Source: UBA4572 sp049965515
Lineage (GTDB): Bacteria; Nitrospirota; Leptospirillia; Leptospirillales; Leptospirillaceae
NCBI GenBank assembly: GCA_049965515.1
Contig: JBMFWG010000002.1
Location: 38,591 to 102,590 of the forward strand
Direction of reading: 5' to 3'
Length of the DNA stretch: 64,000 nt
Of the stretch, positions 43,601-51,427 are shown one piece after another (position 1 is the stretch's first letter; every line of letters begins with the position of its first letter). Made by a program: the position numbers and the translations under genes. The notes beneath the pieces were generated by a model. It saw only the letters and a program-made list of their open reading frames with translations. It had not been told where the DNA came from and ran no database searches.

Positions 43601-44087
43601 GAAGGGTTTCGACTAATGACCGGGGGTCTTCTTCCATTCCCGTTCGGAGGGTGCGGCGGACCGATTGCAAGAGCGGGAGGGAGAGGGTCTTTCGGAGAAC
43701 AGCAACCACAGGGGAGACGATGACATCGGGGGGGGTGCTAGAGGCCAGTCGGTCGAGTGCGTGGATCCGCTCCGCCCGGATGAAGTCGGCAGGGCTCTCC
43801 CGTTCATAGGGGAGAACCTCCTCTTCCGGCAGGAGGAGAACGTCGGGTTCCATGTCCAGAAGAAGCGGGGCAGAGCGGATCTCTTCGACCAGCCTGAGCG
43901 CTTTTTCGGGGGTGGATGTGAGAACCCACAAGATTTCCGGTCGTCCTGTCCGGCGAAGAAGACCCGGAAGAAGGGGAAATCCCTCCCGGGAGATCCCGGG
44001 GAGCTCCCGGGACAGGAGCTTTTCTTCCGGAGGGGAGAGCTTTTTTTGGAAGGCATCAAGAGTGCGTTGAACGGGAGAAAGAGACAC
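40650..44087 (-). CDS. mfd: Transcription-repair coupling factor
   Basis: Mfd removes stalled RNA polymerase at DNA lesions and recruits UvrA. From GTG 44087 the product has 1145 residues, the normal size. The UvrB-like N-terminal region is followed by the RNAP-interacting domain (DYVVHLHQGIGRFRG). The translocase has Walker A ILGDVGFGKTEVAMRAA, motif II IIDEEQRFGV, VLTATPIPRTL-like LSATPIPRTLQMA, and the C-terminal TRCF domain. GTG 44087 follows the hldE-like stop by 7 bases; the longer open frame would lie inside that gene. Confidence 0.94.
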   Translation of the reverse strand: MSLSPVQRTLDAFQKKLSPPEEKLLSRELPGISREGFPLLPGLLRRTGRPEILWVLTSTPEKALRLVEEIRSAPLLLDMEPDVLLLPEEEVLPYERESPADFIRAERIHALDRLASSTPPDVIVSPVVAVLRKTLSLPLLQSVRRTLRTGMEEDPRSLVETLLSQGYVRVPQVTAPGEFSVRGALIDLYSTDRRRPVRLEWDDLEIRSIRSFDPNTQRSVEPVSEVDLLPSHEWITPLPSSLDAPARNWIERHLSLPFPPGIERFLPSFFSETAAPILSRPDILILVDDWKSVLDRTSDWISRIEEGWRLLPAEEKSFLPAPDAAFFLPKSREDWESLLPCLTISEASPQETPPLLAPVPSDRIDRNLSLISEIEHLPSDWRTVIFCRTRGQMSRIGDMLEAGELPYITSFDPLVSGEGRLPITLLPGDVEEAFELPLDHLLVLSDTWLFRKPVSRPPFRSFSTSTQVYRRDRPTFSDGDYVVHLHQGIGRFRGLQEVSVGANRGEFAVIEYLGGDRFYLSVDQMDQLLPYQGPEGSAPRIDRLGGKSWSQTKSRVRKQVEKISADLVMLYARRKAAEGFAFSPESLLTREFDQSFPYDLTTDQEEAIQAVLSDMESPTPMDRLILGDVGFGKTEVAMRAAIRAVADGKQVAVLVPTTLLALQHHETFKNRFAGFPVRIESLSRMVGPSEQKLVRERLRRGETDIVVGTTALLSTTVEFRDLGLLIIDEEQRFGVRQKENLAARFPNVDRLTLSATPIPRTLQMAMSGLKGISFIMTPPQGRKAIKTTIMRFDRERIREVIDRELAREGQVFFIHNRVSSIARWARYLAALFPEAGVVYAHGQMGEEEIEAVMGKFLRRESRILVSTTIVESGLDIPYANTILINRADMFGIAELYQLRGRVGRGGQQAYAYFITPSEEALGEVAKKRLHTLTAYSGLGSGYQIAMRDLEIRGAGSLLGHQQTGQVAMVGLDLYLEMVEEAVAALSSETPTPPGEEPARVEWNTEARIPEDYLDHPSERIDFYRRLAHADTMDSVTRIEEELNDRFGPLPRETRNLLTGARIRILATQRGFSEVVIRNRDITMKQRHGALPKEIVEPALDLFGDRLSFQADGSWKILRTLPLLLIEDLKRLPPLNFTEEKRHSPA

Positions 44088-44094
44088 TGCGGTG

Positions 44095-44634
44095 TTAGCC
44101 TCTGGGGGAAGAGTAGCGGGACAGAATCCGTTCGATGAGTCCGGTGGTCGAGGAGTCGGGGACCAGGGGAATGGAGAGGACGGTCCCGTTTTTTGCCAGA
44201 ACGATATCGCTCCCCACAATCCGCTCCACCGGCCAGTCTCCGCCCTTGACGAGAACGTCGGGAAGGATCCGTTCGATCAGGGCCCGGGGAGTCTCCTCGT
44301 CGAAGAATGTGACGTAGGAGACGCATTCCAGCGCTGCCATGACGATGGCCCGGTTGCTCTCGGGGACAATGGGACGGTTGGGTCCCTTGAGGGTCGAGAC
44401 AGAGCGGTCGGTGTTAAGGGCGACAATGAGGATCTGACCCAGCTGCCGGGCCGTCTCGAGAACTTCGATATGGCCGGCATGAAGAAGGTCGAAACAGCCA
44501 TTGGTGAAGACGACCCTTTCCCCCCGCTCGCGCCGAGGGGCAAGGGACACGAGAAGGTCGCCAAGAGGCAGGATCTTGGTGCGAGTGGCTGAAAAATCCG
44601 GAGAGCGGTGTGATGTGGGGGGGAGATCCCTCAT
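44095..44634 (-). CDS. rfaE2: D-glycero-beta-D-manno-heptose 1-phosphate adenylyltransferase (RfaE2/HldE C-terminal type)
   Basis: A 179-residue stand-alone nucleotidyltransferase that makes ADP-heptose for the LPS core. The cytidylyltransferase-like motif VVFTNGCFDLLHAGHIE contains the HxGH-type site, and NTDRSVSTLKGPNRPIVP is the family loop. Only the adenylyltransferase half of HldE is present; the kinase half must be elsewhere. ATG 44634 is chosen since it starts just before the conserved domain; an upstream open frame overlaps gmhA. It lies between gmhA and mfd. Confidence 0.87.
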   Translation of the reverse strand: MRDLPPTSHRSPDFSATRTKILPLGDLLVSLAPRRERGERVVFTNGCFDLLHAGHIEVLETARQLGQILIVALNTDRSVSTLKGPNRPIVPESNRAIVMAALECVSYVTFFDEETPRALIERILPDVLVKGGDWPVERIVGSDIVLAKNGTVLSIPLVPDSSTTGLIERILSRYSSPRG

Positions 44635-44647
44635 GGAAAGTGATGTC

Positions 44648-45241
44648 CTAAGTTTTGGAGGAGAAGAGGAGCTCTTCAACCATTTCGCACAGGGCGTGGC
44701 CAAGGGTGATATGGGTTTCCTGGATCCGGGGTGTGAGGGGTGAGGGAACGATGAAGGGGATCTCCACGAGGTCTTTCATCTTTCCTCCCGTCCCTCCCCC
44801 GAATCCGATGGTGCGGATCCCGGTGTCCCGGGCCTTTTCCAGGGCCAGAAGAACATTTTTTGAGTTGCCGCTGGTGCTCAGTCCGATGGCCAGATCTCCC
44901 GGGCGGCCGTAGGCCTCTATCTCCCTTGCAAAGATGAATTCGTACCCGTAGTCGTTTCCGATGCTGGTCAGTGTCGGCATCCCCGTTCCCAGGGCGATGG
45001 CTGGAAGGGCTGCGCGGTTTTTGTAGAAACGGCTGACCAGCTCTCCGGCAATATGCGCCGCATCGGAGGAAGATCCTCCGTTGCCAAAGATGAGAAGCTT
45101 TCCGCCCCGCTCAAAGGTCTCCACAATGAGGCGGGTGGCCTTCTCCATAAGGGGAAGGGAATCACGGAGAAACTCTTCCTTTGTCCGGATACTGTCGCGA
45201 AAGATTGCCTCGAGGCGGGAGGAGAGGGTATGGCTGTCCAT
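44648..45241 (-). CDS. gmhA: Phosphoheptose isomerase
   Basis: GmhA turns sedoheptulose-7-phosphate into D-glycero-D-manno-heptose-7-phosphate, the first LPS-heptose step. The 197 residues form a SIS domain with GGKLLIFGNGGSSSDAAHIA, LVSRFYKNR, IGNDYGYEFIFAREIEAYG and the phosphate loop LSTSGNSKNVLLA. It is typical length. It stands 13 bases before rfaE2, giving two successive enzymes of the pathway. Confidence 0.94.
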   Translation of the reverse strand: MDSHTLSSRLEAIFRDSIRTKEEFLRDSLPLMEKATRLIVETFERGGKLLIFGNGGSSSDAAHIAGELVSRFYKNRAALPAIALGTGMPTLTSIGNDYGYEFIFAREIEAYGRPGDLAIGLSTSGNSKNVLLALEKARDTGIRTIGFGGGTGGKMKDLVEIPFIVPSPLTPRIQETHITLGHALCEMVEELLFSSKT

Positions 45242-45271
45242 GGCGAGAATGAGACTCCTTGGTTTTTGGGG

Positions 45272-46558
45272 TCAGGCTTTGGCGCGTGTTTTTTCCAGAG
45301 CCCTGCGAAAGCGTAAGGCCGCTTCGCTGACGACCCGATCATCGTGGCATGTCGAGAGGAAAAGCGCTTCAAACTGGGACGGAGGAAGAAGAAGTCCCTC
45401 GTTCCGGGCCTCCTGGTGAAAGAGAGAGAAGAGACGGACGTCGGAGTGTTCGGCCGAGGCCAGATCGGTGACCTTCTTGTCCGAGAAGAAAAGCGTCATC
45501 ATTGATCCCATGCGGTTGATCTGAAGTGGAAGCCCTGCCTGCTGGGCCGCCCGGGAAATCTCCTCTGCCAGAATGCGGGCCTTCTCCTCCAGGAGAGAGT
45601 ATAGGGCCGGGGTACGAAGCTTGACCAGAGTGGCGAGTCCGGCGGCCATGGCCACGGGGTTTCCTGAAAGGGTTCCCGCCTGGTAGACCGGGCCTTCAGG
45701 CGCGATCATCCGCATGATGTCCTCGCGTCCTCCATAGGCCCCGACGGGCATGCCTCCCCCGATGATCTTTCCGAGGAGAGTCAGGTCGGGCTCCATGCCG
45801 AAGAGGACCTGGGCCGCACCATAGGTGAGACGGAAGCCCGTAATGACCTCATCGGCGATAAGGAGGGCGCCGTTTTCCTGGGTCACATCCCGGGCTGCCA
45901 TGAGAAACTCCTCGTCGGGAGGGACAACGCCCATATTGCCTGCCACAGGTTCAAGAATGAGGGCGGCCACCGTTTTTCCTTCCCGGCGGAAAAAATCGCG
46001 GAGAGCGTCCGTATCATTGTAGGGAAGGACGATCGTGTCATGGACAACGGCCTCGGGAACGCCTGCGGAGGTGGGAATCCCGAAAGTGGCTCCTCCCGAT
46101 CCGGCCTTGACCAGGAGGGCATCGGAATGGCCGTGATATCCTCCGGCAAACTTGACGATACGTGTCCGTCCCGTGAAGGCCCGGGCGAGGCGAAGGGCAC
46201 TCATGGCCGCTTCGGTTCCCGAGTTGACGAATCTGATCCGCTCAAGTCCTGGAATGGCTCGGGTAACGGCTTCCCCCAGCAGGATCTCTGGTTCGGAGAG
46301 GGCGCCAAAGGAGAGTCCCCGGGAGGCGGTATCGCTGATGGCCGCCAGTACGTCGGGGTCGGCATGGCCCAAGATGAGGGGGCCAAAGGAGAGGACAAAG
46401 TCAATGTATTCGCGACCATCGAGGTCGGTAACATAAGCCCCGGAGCCTTTGCTGATGACAACGGGATGGCCTCCCACCGCCTTGTATGCCCGTACGGGGC
46501 TGCTCACGCCTCCCGGAAAGATTCCGCATGCCTTTTTGTAACCTTCTTCTGAATTCAA
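45272..46558 (-). CDS. hemL: Glutamate-1-semialdehyde 2,1-aminomutase
   Basis: HemL makes 5-aminolevulinate in the C5 pathway and so feeds heme and cobalamin. The 428-residue product has the PLP fold with VNSGTEAAMSALRLAR, LIADEVITGFR and LLGKIIGGGMPVGAYGG, the last holding the PLP lysine. N-terminal GGVSSPVRAYKAVGG is the usual opening. The TTG start has AGGAG 6 bases upstream. It leads gmhA, rfaE2 and mfd on the same strand. Confidence 0.94.
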   Translation of the reverse strand: MNSEEGYKKACGIFPGGVSSPVRAYKAVGGHPVVISKGSGAYVTDLDGREYIDFVLSFGPLILGHADPDVLAAISDTASRGLSFGALSEPEILLGEAVTRAIPGLERIRFVNSGTEAAMSALRLARAFTGRTRIVKFAGGYHGHSDALLVKAGSGGATFGIPTSAGVPEAVVHDTIVLPYNDTDALRDFFRREGKTVAALILEPVAGNMGVVPPDEEFLMAARDVTQENGALLIADEVITGFRLTYGAAQVLFGMEPDLTLLGKIIGGGMPVGAYGGREDIMRMIAPEGPVYQAGTLSGNPVAMAAGLATLVKLRTPALYSLLEEKARILAEEISRAAQQAGLPLQINRMGSMMTLFFSDKKVTDLASAEHSDVRLFSLFHQEARNEGLLLPPSQFEALFLSTCHDDRVVSEAALRFRRALEKTRAKA

Positions 46559-46735
46559 GAGTGGCTCCTGTCTATGTCGATCGGGGGCTGGGGCGCCCTT
46601 GCCTTGAGGGCCATGGCGAACCGTGCTGTTTTCAAGTCATTTTTTTACGATTTTCGCATGATACCAAATTTTTGGTGGATCGAAAAGAGCGATGGCCAGG
46701 AATCCAAAGAATAGGGGCCCGGCAATTCGGGATCT

Positions 46736-47641
46736 TCAGTACCCGGATCCGGCTCCTTGGGAGGTTTGAAGAGTTTTTACGATGGCGCCCGTCAGGAAGA
46801 GGAGGGTGACGAGGGTGGGGAGAAAGACCCGGAGAAATGGGCGAGGGGGGACTTGAAGGGAGAGAATCCTGTCCATGAGAACGCCTGCCAGGGTGGCCAG
46901 GTAAAGGGCTTCGACAACAATAAAGGAGAGGTCAACATATTGTCGGGCGATGAGAAGAAGAGATCCTAGGGCAATTCCCGGCTCGACTCCAGAGAGGAAA
47001 ACTCGGGGGGGGCCGGCGAGGATCATCGCCAGCCAGATGGCGGCCAGTCCTCCTGCCAGCTGACCTAGCAATAAGCTTCCCGAAAGAGGAGAGAGGGCTC
47101 CAAGGGTGACCGTTGTCAGGAAAATCGGAACCAGGGTCACTCGACTGACTCCCGTCTCCTCATTTTGGAGAGTCAGGGACTGGGCCAGAAGCCAGAGTCC
47201 GAGAATTTCGGCAACGAGGATAAACCCCGAGGTGAGATTTTGGTGAAGGAGAGGAAAGAGCAGGATCACGGTCGAAAGGGTGATCATCAAGAGCTGGAAG
47301 AGAAGGGAGGGAATTTTTTTGAGAAGGTGCCTTGAGATAAAGGAGATTAGAACAAGAGCGGGAATCCAGTCCATCGGACGGGAGGGGGTGAAAAGATAAA
47401 TAATGGCTGGTCGGTCAAAGACAAAGTAGGTGACGAGGATCCCCAGAACGACCGTGAGGTCTCCGGTGAAGCGCCAAGTCTTTGGGATCGACTGCCAAAA
47501 GCGGGACAGGGTCAGGAGAAGAAAGACTGTGAGCAGGAACGGAATGGCGGCAGGCCGCATAAGATCAATGGCCGGCAAGATGGAAAGAGTATCCATGAGA
47601 AGATCCGTCCGACGAATGAGGAGCGGCAGGGACAGGGTCAT
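46736..47641 (-). CDS. Polytopic membrane protein of unknown function
   Basis: About 300 residues with roughly nine membrane helices and hardly any soluble loops. I do not recognise a family. It contains no obvious metal or heme motif. It begins 17 bases after yceI on the same strand, so the two are probably co-transcribed. The start is uncertain: ATG 47641 or ATG 47596, the latter having GGA 7 bases upstream. Confidence 0.6.
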   Translation of the reverse strand: MTLSLPLLIRRTDLLMDTLSILPAIDLMRPAAIPFLLTVFLLLTLSRFWQSIPKTWRFTGDLTVVLGILVTYFVFDRPAIIYLFTPSRPMDWIPALVLISFISRHLLKKIPSLLFQLLMITLSTVILLFPLLHQNLTSGFILVAEILGLWLLAQSLTLQNEETGVSRVTLVPIFLTTVTLGALSPLSGSLLLGQLAGGLAAIWLAMILAGPPRVFLSGVEPGIALGSLLLIARQYVDLSFIVVEALYLATLAGVLMDRILSLQVPPRPFLRVFLPTLVTLLFLTGAIVKTLQTSQGAGSGY

Positions 47642-47658
47642 CCCTGCCGCGGGGCTCG

Positions 47659-48312
47659 TTACTTTTGTGTCCGGATGCCTTCGACGCTGATATAGAGGTG
47701 AATCGTGTCGCCGATCATGCCGGGGTAGGTGATAATGCCAAAGTCGCTTCTCTTGATGCTTGCCTCGGCATCATATCCCGAGAGGTAGCCACCCCAGGGT
47801 TTGGGAAGGGCTGAAACAAGGCCGGCTCCAACTTCATGAATCTTCAGGCGCACTGTCCGGGTTATTCCATGAAGGGTCAGCTTCCCGGTCAGAATGCCGG
47901 TCTTTTTTCCGGTCTTTTTATAGGAGTGAGAGACAAACCGAATCGTCGGAAAGGTCTTTGCATCCAGAAAATCTGGGCCTCTCAGGTCTTTGTCTCTCAT
48001 GGGGTGGTTCGTGTCAATGCTGTTTGCGGCCACCTTGATCTCGACATCGGTGTTGTTCTTGTCAAGACGGTAGTGGCCAGAGATCTTGTCGAAGCGGCCG
48101 ACCGCCGTAGCTACGCCGGCATGGCCGACGGTAAAGGTCACGGAGGAGTGGTCGGGGTCGATCTTGTAAACACCTGACGGATTCCCGGTGGCGTTTTTAT
48201 AAGAAGCTGCCTGGGAAAGTCCCGGCGAAAGAAGGGCCGGAGAGATGAGCGTGAGCGAGAGGACCGGGGCAAGAAGAATTCGTCCGGTCCGAAAGAGAAG
48301 TGTCGGGGACAT
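47659..48312 (-). CDS. YceI family periplasmic protein
   Basis: A 217-residue exported protein; residues 1-36 are a signal peptide ending near SQAAS. The mature part has the YceI lipocalin-like pattern: YKIDPDHSSVTFTVGHAG, DVEIKVAANSIDTNHPMRD, FLDAKTFPTIRFVS, GKLTLHGITRTV and IKRSDFGI. Members bind polyisoprenoids or other lipids. A promoter with ideal 17-base spacing lies upstream. Confidence 0.92.
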   Translation of the reverse strand: MSPTLLFRTGRILLAPVLSLTLISPALLSPGLSQAASYKNATGNPSGVYKIDPDHSSVTFTVGHAGVATAVGRFDKISGHYRLDKNNTDVEIKVAANSIDTNHPMRDKDLRGPDFLDAKTFPTIRFVSHSYKKTGKKTGILTGKLTLHGITRTVRLKIHEVGAGLVSALPKPWGGYLSGYDAEASIKRSDFGIITYPGMIGDTIHLYISVEGIRTQK

Positions 48313-48408
48313 GAAGGCTCCTTTTGAGTCATTGTGGATGTTGGTGCAAGAGAGAGGCTCTCTTTGTGTCTGAAGAGTTCGGAACGAGTGCAGAAGATTC
48401 TATGAAAG

Positions 48409-48437
48409 ATGATAGCCCAAGTATTGTTTTAATGCAA
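48409..48437 (-). promoter_or_regulatory. Sigma70-type promoter for yceI
   Basis: On the minus strand TTGCAT (48437-48432) is followed by a 17-base spacer and TATCAT (48414-48409). The predicted start is about 90 bases before the yceI ATG. The divergent J-domain-like gene begins at 48459, so the two may share this control region. Confidence 0.55.
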
Positions 48438-48458
48438 ACGAAATTTCTTCGTTGAAGA

Positions 48459-49124
48459 GTGTTCTCGGGGAGGAATAAGATAGAAGGAAATGAGGAAAAG
48501 ATTGTTCAGCGAAGATTGGAGGGTTTCGTGCAACGGTCGCCCGAGGAAATCCGGAAAGAGCTGTCCGCGCACATTTCCCGGATGATCTGTCAGTGCCGGG
48601 AATCTTCCTGGCTCTGCCTTGAGCGGTCTCTGGAGATGGATTGGGGAGGCGGAGGGGAGATGGAGGAGAAGTTTTCCGATCTCGATCGCCTTTTCACGTG
48701 TCTGCTCGAGGATCTTTCCCGGGATGGCTCCCGTCCCCAGCTGGCGAGGGTGGCGCGGAAATCGGAATTTCTCGAGGACAGGTTCGAAGAGCTCGACAGC
48801 GTCTTGCGAAATCGTCCGAGACGAAAAAGGGCGGCTCTCCCTTGGGAAAAGTTTTTTCGTGTGGGAGCGGGGGGAGAGTCCCGGTCAGGAAAAAGTGACC
48901 GGGATCTTCTGGGCAAACATTGCCGGACTGTGGGTGTTCCTGAAACGGCGACCTTTGAGGAAATTCGACGGAAGGTTCGTTCATTGTTAAAGGAAAACCA
49001 TCCCGATATGCGTGCGGGCGACAGAAGCGGCGAGGGGCGGATGCGGGACATTCTGGAGTCCTACAGCTTCCTCAAGAGGTACTACGGGGTGATGCCCGAC
49101 AACCAAAACCAGGGAAGGGAATGA
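48459..49124 (+). CDS. Unknown protein with C-terminal J-domain-like region
   Basis: A 221-residue soluble, charged protein. Residues about 150-210 look like a J domain: an LGV-like GKHCRTVGVPETATFEEIRRK helix, then His181-Pro-Asp183 in LLKENHPDM, then a helix ending ILESYSFLKRYYG. The HPD tripeptide is what stimulates Hsp70. The N-terminal 140 residues are helical and unlike known DnaJ clients; CQCRESSWLC holds four closely spaced cysteines (44-53 region). Start taken at GTG 48459, though a later start is possible. The stop overlaps the next gene. Confidence 0.7.
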   Translation: MFSGRNKIEGNEEKIVQRRLEGFVQRSPEEIRKELSAHISRMICQCRESSWLCLERSLEMDWGGGGEMEEKFSDLDRLFTCLLEDLSRDGSRPQLARVARKSEFLEDRFEELDSVLRNRPRRKRAALPWEKFFRVGAGGESRSGKSDRDLLGKHCRTVGVPETATFEEIRRKVRSLLKENHPDMRAGDRSGEGRMRDILESYSFLKRYYGVMPDNQNQGRE

Positions 49125-49414
49125 TCATCATGGAACCGGTTGAGATTAATGATCCGGAGAAGATTCAGGAAATCCTGAAGGGAATCGTCCTGACGGGATC
49201 CGGATTCGTAACGACCTGTCTGTTGGAGGATGTCTGGGATGCCGGCCTCACCTACCCCGACTACTTCAAGGCGGCGGGAGAAGACCCCACGGCGTCACTG
49301 AACGGACAGTCGCCAGCATGGGAGACCTATCATCTTCGTCAGGGAAAAAAAGTTGTGAATGTCTATGGGATGGGCTCCCGGGGACGGCGGATCCATGTGA
49401 CGGAAACTCCCTGA
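49121..49414 (+). CDS. Small conserved-looking protein of unknown function
   Basis: 97 residues, soluble, with no recognised motif. ATG 49121 overlaps the previous stop (ATGA); ATG 49130 with AAGGGA upstream is an equally good start. It is coupled to the J-domain-like gene and followed by the DUF1841 gene 40 bases later. Confidence 0.6.
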   Translation: MIIMEPVEINDPEKIQEILKGIVLTGSGFVTTCLLEDVWDAGLTYPDYFKAAGEDPTASLNGQSPAWETYHLRQGKKVVNVYGMGSRGRRIHVTETP

Positions 49415-49453
49415 GCCCGGATTTGTTGGTGGTGAATGAAGGAGATCTTTGCG

Positions 49454-49858
49454 ATGCTTTTTGATGAAGATATTCTCGAGCATGTAAGATATGTGGCGCG
49501 GGAAGGGGATCGTTCAGGGGAGGATCGGGATCTTGTGGAAATTCTGGGGATGCACCCCGAGTTTGATGCGCTTTGGAATGACCCTTCCGTTGATCCTTCT
49601 CGTCCTCTTGATGTGGGGGAGGTCAAGGTTAATCCTCTTGTTCATATCGCCCTCCATCTTGTCGTCTCAAGGCAGATTCGGCAGGGAGTGCCCTCTCAGG
49701 CAAAGAAGGCCTACCTCCATCTGGTTGAGCGAGGAGAAGATGCTCACGAGGCCCTTCATCTGATGATGGGGTGTTATGGGCAGCTTTATTTTGAATCCAT
49801 CAGAAAAAGTGACGCCTTTGACGAGTCTCGTTACGCCCAGCGTTTGGCCAGCCTTTAG
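49454..49858 (+). CDS. DUF1841 family protein
   Basis: A 134-residue protein that fits the DUF1841 pattern: an opening LFDEDILEHVRYVA, the central NPLVHIALHLVVSRQIRQGVP and the later HEALHLMMGCYGQLYFE. The His-rich helices suggest metal binding, but no function is known for the family. ATG 49454 is chosen because AAGGAG lies 9 bases upstream; ATG 49436 is an alternative six codons earlier. Confidence 0.75.
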   Translation: MLFDEDILEHVRYVAREGDRSGEDRDLVEILGMHPEFDALWNDPSVDPSRPLDVGEVKVNPLVHIALHLVVSRQIRQGVPSQAKKAYLHLVERGEDAHEALHLMMGCYGQLYFESIRKSDAFDESRYAQRLASL

Positions 49859-50206
49859 GATCGGAAGGCCAAATCCTGAAAAATCGGGCGCGGGCGTCCA
49901 GTCCTTGACTTGAACCACCAATGAATTCTAAAATTTACGGACCTCATCTTTGAAAGAACTTTGACGATGTGATCCCTTGTGACCTCGTCGGAATAGGGAA
50001 GATTGTCCTTATTTTGTTCTTTTTCTAGTTTACGTCAAAAATTCAGAAGCTCCCTTTTTCCCCGGCTTTGAATGTGGAGGGGGTGTTTTCGGTAAATTGT
50101 TTATTTTTGAAACGACTTACCGGTATATGGCCCGAACTGGCGCCATGGGCGATGGGGCGCTTTCGGGTCTTCACGCAGTGACCGCAATTAATTGAGGAGT
50201 AGAGCC
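49859..50206 (+). other. Leader region of oxidoreductase operon 2; no gene seen
   Basis: 348 bases without a credible open frame. The upstream third carries the promoter candidate listed separately. The middle is AT-rich with T-runs near 50010-50030. Near 50137-50160 a GCGCC/GGCGC pair could fold into a short hairpin. GAGGAG lies 8 bases before the ATG at 50207. The long AT-rich leader is a possible site of regulation. Confidence 0.45.
49905..49934 (+). promoter_or_regulatory. Possible sigma70-type promoter for oxidoreductase operon 2
   Basis: TTGACT (49905-49910) and TAAAAT (49929-49934) are separated by 18 bases; each matches consensus at five of six positions. It would give a 5' leader of about 265 bases before the porA-like start at 50207. 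Confidence 0.5.
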
Positions 50207-51427
50207 ATGGCGACGCAGATAGATTCCCGGGTCCCCCAGATTGGTCAGCGCAACAAGAAGGGCCAGCTTGTAACTGACCCCAACGAACTTTTTTTTCTTT
50301 CTCCCCGCACTCCCAGCTTTCTGACGGGATCCGAAGTGATTCGGGAAGCCATCAGGCGTGCCAGTGTGGACTTTTCTGTGGCCTATCCCATTACGCCGCA
50401 GTCCGAAGCCTCCTCTCTCGTCGGTGAGCTCTATGCCGAGGGTTATGTCGGGGATTACATGAGAGGGGAATCCGAGTTTGCGGTGATGGGAGAGTGTGCC
50501 GGGGCCGCCTTTGCCGGAGCCCGTGTCTTTACGACGACCGCAGGCCCTGGAACCCTCCGGGCCTTTGAGAATTTCCCTATGTGGGCCGGAAGCCGTCTTC
50601 CCATCCAGGTGGTCTTCACGGTGCGGGGAATCAACTCTCCTCTGACCATTCAGCCGGATACTCTGGAAATTGCCTTCATGCTCGAAACCGGCATGCTCCT
50701 TTGGCATGCGGAATCGGCCCAGGATCTCTTTGACTTCATGCTGAAGGGTTACTATGTGGCCGAGCAACCCGAAGTTCACCTTCCAATTGGGGTGATCTGT
50801 GATGGATTCTTCGTGACCCATACAAAGGATATGGTCATGATGACTCCCGAAGACCGCACCCTTCCCCACTACGATCCTTACCGGAGCCCGGTGGTGTGCA
50901 TGGACATGGAGGTGCCTCCGGTCCGAATGATGCGGGATCCTTTTGTTATGAAGTCGAACTACATCAGCTACATGACGCATGCCAGCTGGCAGCTTGAGAT
51001 CCGTGCCGCCATCGAGCGCTCCCGCAAGCACACCATTCCCCTGCTCGATGGGCTGATCGAGGTAGAGAACTCTGATGCCGAGATTATGCTGGTGGCATCG
51101 GGAACGGCCGTTTCTCAGGCTCGTGAGGCGATCCGGCTCTTCCGGGACAAGGGCGTTCGCGTGGGTCTTGTGAAGATCAAAACCCTTCGCCCCTTCCCCA
51201 CTGAAGAGATTCGTCGTGCAACAGAGCATGCGAAACATATCTTTGTCCCCGAGTTTAATGTGGCGGGATGGCTTGCCAGGGAAATTAAATCCACAATCGA
51301 CCGCAATCACCGTGTGGTCGCCGGTCCCCACGTGGCCGGGGGCATGACCATGCCTCCCGAGATCATTGTCGAGGAAATCGAAAAACATATGGCGCATCGC
51401 CGGAATAAGGAGCTTGTCCATGGCTAA
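50207..51427 (+). CDS. 2-oxoacid:ferredoxin oxidoreductase 2, alpha subunit
   Basis: Paralogue of the gene at 13031, with 406 residues. It has VAYPITPQSEASSLVG near residue 65, the DYMRGESEFAVMGECAGAA stretch, TTTAGPGTLRAFE and the C-terminal VASGTAVSQAREA. Acidic and substrate-loop positions differ from set 1 (for example GECAGAAFAG against SAIAGSSRAG), which suggests a different 2-oxoacid. ATG 50207 has GAGGAG upstream. It overlaps the beta gene by 8 bases. Confidence 0.9.
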   Translation: MATQIDSRVPQIGQRNKKGQLVTDPNELFFLSPRTPSFLTGSEVIREAIRRASVDFSVAYPITPQSEASSLVGELYAEGYVGDYMRGESEFAVMGECAGAAFAGARVFTTTAGPGTLRAFENFPMWAGSRLPIQVVFTVRGINSPLTIQPDTLEIAFMLETGMLLWHAESAQDLFDFMLKGYYVAEQPEVHLPIGVICDGFFVTHTKDMVMMTPEDRTLPHYDPYRSPVVCMDMEVPPVRMMRDPFVMKSNYISYMTHASWQLEIRAAIERSRKHTIPLLDGLIEVENSDAEIMLVASGTAVSQAREAIRLFRDKGVRVGLVKIKTLRPFPTEEIRRATEHAKHIFVPEFNVAGWLAREIKSTIDRNHRVVAGPHVAGGMTMPPEIIVEEIEKHMAHRRNKELVHG

